Of a DNA stretch of 36,429 nucleotides, positions 32,621 to 36,429 are shown in pieces. The position numbers and the translations under genes were made by a program. The notes under the pieces were generated by a model. It saw only the letters and a program-made list of their open reading frames with translations, did not search any database and had not been told where the DNA came from. Origin of the DNA: an uncultured Collinsella sp. (lineage in GTDB: Bacteria > Actinomycetota > Coriobacteriia > Coriobacteriales > Coriobacteriaceae); contig UQMM01000023.1 in NCBI GenBank assembly GCA_900542165.1, positions 1 through 36,429 on the forward strand, written 5' to 3'. The first letter of the stretch is position 1. Each line of letters opens with the position of its first letter.

Positions 32621-33253
32621 CTAATATCTCTTGACCTCGCTGGCCTGGTGCCACTTGACGACGCCGCGGAAGTTCACGCTGGCGTTCTCCGGATCGTCGA
32701 ACACTATGTCGGTGTAGCCGTCCTCGTAGCTGTCCGGCGACAGCACGAGGGTCGACGCCCCGCGGTAGTAGCTTCTAAGGATCATCTCGCCGTTATACTC
32801 GGCCGCCACGGCGTCGCCGTTGCGCGGTTCGCACCTGGGGGAGAGCAGTGCGTTCTCGCCGTCGGCAAACCTGCGATTCATGCATGAGCCGCGCACGCGC
32901 ATGAGGTAGGCGTCCGGGTCGTTGACGCGCTCGAGGACCGAGATCGGCACGTCAGCGACCTCGTCGGGACCGAATTCATCGGTGAACTCGCCTGCGTGCC
33001 CGGCGACGAGCACGGGCAGAGTCACGTACTGGGCGCTGTTGGGGCGCACGGGCTCCGGGGTCTCACCCATGAGGTCGGCCACCGTCGTGCCGAAAAGCTC
33101 GGCGAGTTGCTCAAGGTTCGCTTTTCTCGGCATCGACTTCTCGGATTCCCACTGGCCGATGGCAACTCGCGATACATCGAGTTTGTCGGCTATTTCCTGC
33201 TGGGTCATTCCAGCTCTACTCCTGAGCCGGCGAAGGTTTTTACCGATTTCCAT
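32621..33253 (-). CDS. CI/LexA-like phage repressor (XRE HTH + S24 domain)
   Basis: 210 aa. The N-terminal XRE helix-turn-helix (about 5-60, MTQQEIADKLDVSRVAIGQWE) binds operators, and the C-terminal S24 peptidase-like domain runs about 75-200. The AG dipeptide of the usual cleavage region may be A87-G88. The nucleophile motif, normally GDSM or GNSM, reads G122-S123-C124-M125, placing Cys where Ser is expected. The catalytic Lys position aligns with R160 in EMILRSYY. Self-cleavage may therefore be lost or altered. AAGGAGAGG precedes its ATG. It probably represses both divergent promoters. Confidence 0.88.
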   Translation of the reverse strand: MEIGKNLRRLRSRAGMTQQEIADKLDVSRVAIGQWESEKSMPRKANLEQLAELFGTTVADLMGETPEPVRPNSAQYVTLPVLVAGHAGEFTDEFGPDEVADVPISVLERVNDPDAYLMRVRGSCMNRRFADGENALLSPRCEPRNGDAVAAEYNGEMILRSYYRGASTLVLSPDSYEDGYTDIVFDDPENASVNFRGVVKWHQASEVKRY

Positions 33254-33270
33254 GGGCCTCTCCTTGCCTA

Positions 33271-33357
33271 TGTATAACTTTACTTATCATTTTAGAAAAG
33301 AAAACTTTTCATTCTAGAAAAGTTTTTATTTACACGATGCAAAGAAAGACTTACTAT
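33271..33357. promoter_or_regulatory. Divergent lysogeny/lytic promoters with two operators
   Basis: Rightward promoter: TTTACA (33329-33334), 17 bp, TACTAT (33352-33357). Leftward: -35 TTTTCT (33299-33294 on the - strand), 17 bp, TATACA (33276-33271). Two similar 20-bp sites lie between or over them: 33282-33301 (ACTTATCATTTTAGAAAAGA) and 33304-33323 (ACTTTTCATTCTAGAAAAGT). They match at 17 of 20 positions, and the second has 7-bp inverted arms. The 22-bp spacing is about two helical turns, fitting cooperative repressor binding. Confidence 0.7.
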
Positions 33358-33383
33358 TAGTTCAGCAAGAGAGAGGAGGCCAC

Positions 33384-33581
33384 TTGAATACCCTGCGAGA
33401 TGTTCGCGAGAGCAAAGGGGTTAAGAAAGTCGCAGTTCAGCGGATGTTGGGGGTTAGCCAACCGACCTATGACCGTTACGAGCTTTATCCCGGAGAGATG
33501 CGAGCCAAGGACCTCGAAAGGGTCCTGACGTTCCTCGGCATCACTCGCGACGATATTTTTTTAGCAACAGAGGAAAGTTAA
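33384..33581 (+). CDS. Cro-like XRE family helix-turn-helix protein
   Basis: 65 aa from TTG 33384, preceded by GAGGAGG 4 bp upstream (close spacing). A single XRE-type HTH domain: KKVAVQRMLGVSQPTYDRYELYPGEMRAKDLERVLTFLGI. As the first gene right of the divergent operators, it is the likely Cro-type early regulator, antagonising the CI-like repressor. The family is clear; the Cro role is inferred from position. Confidence 0.82.
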   Translation: MNTLRDVRESKGVKKVAVQRMLGVSQPTYDRYELYPGEMRAKDLERVLTFLGITRDDIFLATEES

Positions 33582-33610
33582 AGTTTGCATCCAACGAAAC
33601 GGAGAGAACC

Positions 33611-33721
33611 ATGAACGAGAACTACATCGACATCGAGCTGGGCGGCTGGAACGTCCCCGAGGCCATCACGGTCGAGGCCGAGCCCGTCGAGGCCCGCGAC
33701 TTTTCCGACTTCGAGCTGTAG
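33611..33721 (+). CDS. Small acidic protein of unknown function
   Basis: 36 aa, very acidic (MNENYIDIELGGWNVPEAI...). GGAGAG precedes ATG 33611 and the gene sits between the Cro-like gene and the next early gene. No family is recognised. Its highly acidic nature could suit a DNA-mimic or adaptor, but that is speculation. Confidence 0.6.
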   Translation: MNENYIDIELGGWNVPEAITVEAEPVEARDFSDFEL

Positions 33722-33732
33722 GGGAGGGCGTC

Positions 33733-34002
33733 ATGAACAAGGACTACAGCGTCACCTTCAAGCCGAGCGAGGACCTCGACGGTGCCATGTGCGAGACGGA
33801 GGAGTCGATGAAGGGCCGCATCTGCCGCCTGTTCGGCTTCGAGAGCCGGAGCTTGAGCATGCAGGATGGCGACCTGAAAAGCGCCGAGATCGCCGGCACG
33901 CGCTACTACGCGTACACCTCCGTGCGCTTCACCGCCAACGGCATCGGCTGGTCGACGGACTTCGAGAACCTGGTCCGCGAACCGGTTCTCGACGAGCACT
34001 AG
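33733..34002 (+). CDS. Early phage protein, paralogue of the 34348 product
   Basis: 89 aa hypothetical early protein with no recognised domain. It aligns by eye with the protein at 34348-34635: both have an FGF segment about a third of the way in, then D/GTRYY or GTEYY, a hydrophobic SVRF/PVTF strand, and an LV-P-LEE-like end. This suggests gene duplication. GGGGAGGGCGTC precedes ATG 33733, similar to the site of the next gene. Confidence 0.75.
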   Translation: MNKDYSVTFKPSEDLDGAMCETEESMKGRICRLFGFESRSLSMQDGDLKSAEIAGTRYYAYTSVRFTANGIGWSTDFENLVREPVLDEH

Positions 34003-34012
34003 GGAGGGCGAC

Positions 34013-34345
34013 ATGGGAGACGTGAAGATGCGCCGCGAGAACATCAGGTACGAGGCGCGCGGGAAGTCCTTCGAGGTCGAGTGCCCGCAGGGCTTCGCGA
34101 GCATCGAGGCCATCGTCTGCTGGTGCGATGCCGGTGGCGGCTGGCACCGCGAGGCCTTCGAGTCGTTCCTCGACGCCCGCGGTCGCCTGGACGGGCTGCT
34201 GCGCGGCGAGGCGGTCATGGCCTACGTCCAGCGCACGGTCTGCATGAACACCGCCGACGCCATCGACCCCGGCATCCAGCCGGTTGAGGTCGGCCTCGCT
34301 GCGGGCGAGTGGGTCATGTATCAGCTGCAGAAGGGGCGTGAGTAG
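34013..34345 (+). CDS. Early phage protein of unknown function
   Basis: 110 aa with no recognised family. It reads as a mixed alpha/beta protein: KSFEVECPQGFASIEAIVCWCD, then a helical FLDARGRLDGLLRGEAVMAYVQRTV. Three or so Cys residues are scattered without a zinc-ribbon pattern. It lies between the two paralogous early genes and 2 bp before the second, so it is co-transcribed with them. GAGGGCGAC precedes ATG 34013. Confidence 0.72.
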   Translation: MGDVKMRRENIRYEARGKSFEVECPQGFASIEAIVCWCDAGGGWHREAFESFLDARGRLDGLLRGEAVMAYVQRTVCMNTADAIDPGIQPVEVGLAAGEWVMYQLQKGRE

Positions 34346-34347
34346 CG

Positions 34348-34635
34348 ATGGGTAAGCGGGTCCGCTACGACTTCGAGCTTGTCGACGGCTCCTATGTCGA
34401 GACCGACAAGAGTGCCGCGTTCCGTATCTCGGAGACGTTCGGCTTCACCAACGAGAAGCACATCAAGATTTTGGAGAAGGGCACCGAGAAGCTGGGAAAG
34501 CTCGACGGGACCGAGTACTACATCGCCTCGCCCGTGACGTTCGCCCTGTACGGGCGAGTCTACTTCACGCTGGGCAACTCGCTCGTCTACATGCCCGGCC
34601 TGGAGGAAGTCTACCTGGGCGGCGATGGGCGATGA
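34348..34635 (+). CDS. Early phage protein, paralogue of the 33733 product
   Basis: 95 aa hypothetical protein. It shares with the 33733 product the pattern FGF-(x)n-K...GT.YY.A..V.F and a C-terminal LV..PGLEE. Lys- and Tyr-rich, no membrane segment, no named domain. It starts 2 bp after the previous stop and its own stop overlaps the next ATG by 4 bp. Confidence 0.74.
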   Translation: MGKRVRYDFELVDGSYVETDKSAAFRISETFGFTNEKHIKILEKGTEKLGKLDGTEYYIASPVTFALYGRVYFTLGNSLVYMPGLEEVYLGGDGR

Positions 34636-34793
34636 GCAAGTTCTGTCAGGCGGTTCGCCTCGTGGTCGCCATCGTCGTCACCACGCCGCTCGTTCTGGTC
34701 GTCGCGGCGCTCGCGCTGGTCGAGTGCCTCTTGAGGATGGTTTCCGGGGCGTTGACAAGGCTCGGCATCTCAATCCTCAGAACTCTGTCTTAG
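34632..34793 (+). CDS. Small single-pass membrane protein
   Basis: 53 aa, one hydrophobic segment of about 22 residues (VVAIVVTTPLVLVVAALALVECLL) flanked by basic residues. The ATG overlaps the previous stop in an ATGA arrangement, typical of translational coupling. Function unknown; such early phage membrane peptides can be exclusion, holin-like or host-interaction factors, but nothing here decides. Confidence 0.6.
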   Translation: MSKFCQAVRLVVAIVVTTPLVLVVAALALVECLLRMVSGALTRLGISILRTLS

Positions 34794-34801
34794 CGGCGAC
34801 A

Positions 34802-34894
34802 GGCCCCGCTCCCGGGGCGGCACCGTTGCCCCGCGGCTCTCCAATAACCATCCGCGGGGACGTTCCCTACCGGTGCCGTGCCGGGGGCGAGGCC
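34802..34894. repeat. Long GC-rich imperfect hairpin in the early operon
   Basis: The sequence folds back on itself over 93 nt. CCCCGCGG (34829-34836) pairs with CCGCGGGG (34852-34859) around a 15-nt loop. After an asymmetric internal loop, GGCACCG (34819-34825) pairs with CGGTGCC (34871-34877). The outer arm 34802-34818 then pairs with 34878-34894 with two mismatches and two G-U pairs. It lies in the 172-bp gap before the excisionase-like gene. It could be a structured mRNA leader, a regulatory element, or a replication or packaging site. Confidence 0.65.
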
Positions 34895-34904
34895 CCGAAA
34901 CCGA

Positions 34905-34943
34905 CAAAAAAGAGCCGCCCAGTGTGGAAAGCGGGGACGGCTC
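34905..34943 (-). terminator. Intrinsic terminator on the - strand, opposing the early operon
   Basis: On the - strand, GAGCCG-T-CCC (34943-34934) pairs with GGG-CGGCTC (34920-34912) with a small bulge, followed by TTTTTTG (34911-34905). It is just after the long hairpin and 20 bp before the next gene's ribosome site. No leftward gene precedes it. Confidence 0.6.
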
Positions 34944-34965
34944 CAGACCTGAAAGGAGGTCACTC

Positions 34966-35214
34966 ATGGATTCTAGCAGAGCCAAAACGTTCCAGCAGAT
35001 GGCCGACGAGCTTGGCATCAGGCACAAGCTGATGTACACGCTGCGCGAGGCGTCGAGGGTGACGGGGGTGCCATACGACACGCTGCGCTGCGAGTGCAAG
35101 GCGGGCCGCCTGCGCTCGCAGCTGCCCGAGGGGCGCAAGGTGGGGCGCATGGTGCGCCCGGAATGGGTGGAGCAGTGGATTGAGGAGGGAACGCATGGCA
35201 TCGAGGCTGCTTAG
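34966..35214 (+). CDS. Excisionase-like MerR/HTH_17 DNA-binding protein
   Basis: 82 aa. The C-terminal half has the winged HTH seen in excisionases and helix-turn-helix domain proteins: MYTLREASRVTGVPYDTLRCECKAGRL, then GRKVGRMVRPEWVEQWIEE. AAAGGAGGT gives a near-perfect ribosome site before ATG 34966, so the longer upstream reading is rejected. It could be the Xis partner of the integrase, or a replication or transcription regulator. Position in the early operon rather than next to int leaves this open. Confidence 0.78.
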   Translation: MDSSRAKTFQQMADELGIRHKLMYTLREASRVTGVPYDTLRCECKAGRLRSQLPEGRKVGRMVRPEWVEQWIEEGTHGIEAA

Positions 35215-35335
35215 GTGCGCTGCGTACATCGCGCTCCTGTTCGCGGTGTACGCGCTCATGCCCTACATCCTGCGGGCGATGCTGCTCGCGGCGGACGGCA
35301 TCCGCGTTGTGCTCGGGATGGGGTCGGTACTGTGA
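35195..35335 (+). CDS. Small hydrophobic protein overlapping neighbours
   Basis: 46 aa, with a hydrophobic core (CAAYIALLFAVYALMPYILRAMLLAA) and basic start, probably one membrane helix. ATG 35195 overlaps the HTH gene by 20 bp and its stop overlaps the rusA GTG. GAGGAGGGA upstream gives a good ribosome site. Overlap at both ends suggests it is a real coupled gene, although it is short. Confidence 0.55.
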   Translation: MASRLLRCAAYIALLFAVYALMPYILRAMLLAADGIRVVLGMGSVL

Positions 35336-35790
35336 CCGGCAGGCGATTCGCGTTCACCGTCAAGTTCGCGGCGGGCAAGCAGCGCCACAGGCTCGACCGG
35401 CGCCACGCCCGGATGTATACGCCGACCGAGACGCTGAGGGCCGAGCGGGCCATCGCGGCGGCGTGTCGGGAGGCGATGGCCGAGGCGGGCATCCAGCCCC
35501 TGGTCTTCGGCCCGCACGAGCCGGTGATCCTCAACGTCGACGCCTACCGTCCGCTTCCGGAGAGTCGGCCCAAGCGCGTGCGCTCGCAGCCGGACACCTA
35601 CAAGCCGGACGGGGACAACGAGGGCAAGCTGGTCATGGACGCGCTCAACGGGCTCGTCTGGGCCGACGACGCGCAAGTGGTCGACCTGCACGTGGTAAAG
35701 CACCCCAGGGTGCGTGGGCAGGCCGAGCGCATGGACATATCGATAGCGCCCGGGTGGTCCGGGCGCAGGGACGAAACGGAGGAAATGTAA
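35332..35790 (+). CDS. rusA: RusA-family Holliday junction resolvase
   Basis: 152 aa from GTG 35332, which overlaps the preceding stop (GTGA). The RusA active-site cluster is present: KPDGDNEGKLVMDALNG (D93, D95, N96, K99, D103) and WADDAQVVDLHVVKHP (D112, D113, with K123). RusA dimers cut four-way junctions formed during recombination and replication. It matches the neighbouring annealase gene functionally. The start in the other frame, giving 191 aa, overlaps the small membrane protein and is rejected. Confidence 0.88.
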   Translation: MTGRRFAFTVKFAAGKQRHRLDRRHARMYTPTETLRAERAIAAACREAMAEAGIQPLVFGPHEPVILNVDAYRPLPESRPKRVRSQPDTYKPDGDNEGKLVMDALNGLVWADDAQVVDLHVVKHPRVRGQAERMDISIAPGWSGRRDETEEM

Positions 35791-36087
35791 ATGAAACGAA
35801 AGGTATTCAAGGAACTCATGAGGCAGGCCGTGGGCAACGTCCTCATCAACACGGAGCTCAACGCCGAGGCGCTCAAGGAGAAGGTCGACCCTGCGGTGCT
35901 CCGCGGCGTCGCCTACGGCATGGCGGTCGCGCCCGTGCTGATGGACGAGGAGCCCATCGAGTTCGACCGCGGCTTCCTTGCCGTCATCATCGCGTACGGC
36001 AAGGAGTGCGATGACGTCTACGCCGAGAGCGGCGCCGTCGCCACCATCTCCAAGCTCTACGGATGCGAGGTGAGCGTCGATGAGTAA
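35791..36087 (+). CDS. Early phage protein of unknown function
   Basis: 98 aa, starting directly after the rusA stop with GGAGGAAATGTAA upstream. No family is recognised. It has a basic helical N-terminus (MKRKVFKELMRQAV), an acidic middle (MDEEPIEFDRGF) and a YGKECDDVYAESGAV segment. Cotranscribed with rusA and overlapping the annealase start by 8 bp, so probably part of the recombination module. Confidence 0.68.
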   Translation: MKRKVFKELMRQAVGNVLINTELNAEALKEKVDPAVLRGVAYGMAVAPVLMDEEPIEFDRGFLAVIIAYGKECDDVYAESGAVATISKLYGCEVSVDE

Positions 36088-36429
36088 CGAGGTCATCGAG
36101 TTCAAGGACGATGCGGGCATGCCCGTCAAGTTCACCTCGCAGGACATCCGCGAGCGCCTGTGCCCGAACGCGACCGAAAGCGAACTGGCGCTGTGCATCG
36201 AGTTGTGCAACCGCCAGCACCTGAACCCCTTCACCAAGGAGGTCTACCTGGTGAAGTACAGGGACGCCCCGGCGAGCATCATCACTTCCTACCAGGTGTT
36301 CAACCGCCGCGCGAACAAGCAGCCCAACTACGGCGGCATCGAGAGCGGCGTCGTGGTGCTCCGCGACGGCGAGGTCGTCAAGAAGAAGGGCTCCGCCGTC
36401 TACAAGATGATCGGGGAGCAGCTCATCGG
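36080..36429 (+). CDS. bet: Bet/RecT-type phage single-strand annealing protein (partial)
   Basis: The 5' part of the gene, 116 residues read before the window ends. ELCNRQHLNPFTKEVYLVKY, ASIITSYQVFNRRANKQPNYGGIESGVVV and KKKGSAVYKM are the conserved features of the phage recombination protein Bet/RecT group, which anneals single strands during phage recombination. ATG 36080 overlaps the previous gene by 8 bp. The 3' end, and any exonuclease partner, lie outside the window. Confidence 0.87.
   Translation, partial: MSNEVIEFKDDAGMPVKFTSQDIRERLCPNATESELALCIELCNRQHLNPFTKEVYLVKYRDAPASIITSYQVFNRRANKQPNYGGIESGVVVLRDGEVVKKKGSAVYKMIGEQLI

Larger units (their letters stand above)
29885..36429. mobile_element. 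Prophage or phage-derived integrative element, left part
   Basis: Integrase, nuclease and CI-like repressor on the - strand, then a divergent Cro-like gene and an early operon with excisionase-like HTH, RusA and Bet/RecT on the + strand, make a standard temperate-phage lysogeny and recombination module. The left boundary is approximate: it lies between the SGNH gene (29833) and the integrase stop (29951). No tRNA or recognisable att repeat is seen on the left. The element continues beyond the window, so structural genes and the other att site cannot be judged. Confidence 0.85.

Noticed and set aside
35215..35331. Upstream extension of rusA to 191 residues
   Set aside because: The extra N-terminus is Arg/His-rich shadow sequence of the small membrane protein; GTG 35332 fits the RusA domain start and overlaps the preceding stop.

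Overview
This 36.4 kb window is a bacterial chromosome segment of moderately high GC. It most likely comes from the class Coriobacteriia (Actinomycetota), with a Collinsella-like genus as my best guess. This rests on gene order and protein character rather than a marker gene: a dcw cluster without ftsA, with SepF and a DivIVA/Wag31-type protein. No rRNA or tRNA was found to settle it.

Region 1 (about 1-15.7 kb, all + strand) is the division and cell wall (dcw) cluster: mraZ, rsmH, an ftsL-like gene, ftsI, murF, mraY, murD, ftsW, murG, murC, murB, ftsQ, ftsZ. It opens with a well-formed promoter embedded in 10-bp-spaced MraZ-type boxes and closes with a strong terminator after ftsZ. murE, ddl and ftsA are not in the cluster.

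Region 2 (15.8-23.8 kb, + strand) is the post-ftsZ 'ylm' set pgeF(ylmD)-yggS(ylmE)-sepF(ylmF)-yggT(ylmG)-divIVA. A complete phosphate uptake operon, pstS-pstC-pstA-pstB-phoU, lies between pgeF and yggS, and pstS overlaps pgeF by 4 bp. yggT has no ATG, GTG or TTG start that would preserve its first membrane segment; ATC at 22719 is the best candidate.

Region 3 (23.8-29.9 kb) is mixed housekeeping and accessory sequence. On the - strand are a nitroreductase-like gene and a pit-DUF47 low-affinity phosphate transport pair. On the + strand are a small unknown gene, a BI-1/YccA-like membrane protein, a microbial-type PARG-like protein whose catalytic QEE motif reads QEA, and an SGNH/GDSL hydrolase. 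Two large intergenic palindromes lie here and share a core.

Region 4 (about 29.9 kb to the end) is the left part of a prophage or phage-derived integrative element. The lysogeny side (- strand) carries a tyrosine integrase, a DUF4041 plus GIY-YIG nuclease, and a CI/LexA-like repressor. A divergent promoter with two 20-bp operators separates it from an early operon (+ strand): a Cro-like protein, several tiny unknown proteins including a paralogous pair, two small membrane proteins, an excisionase-like HTH protein, RusA, an unknown protein, and a Bet/RecT annealase cut off by the window end.

The most promising item is the DUF4041-GIY-YIG nuclease directly downstream of the repressor. It is a probable lysogen-expressed anti-phage gene, beside a repressor whose self-cleavage dyad looks altered. 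A possible small RNA with a strong terminator lies antisense to the integrase leader.
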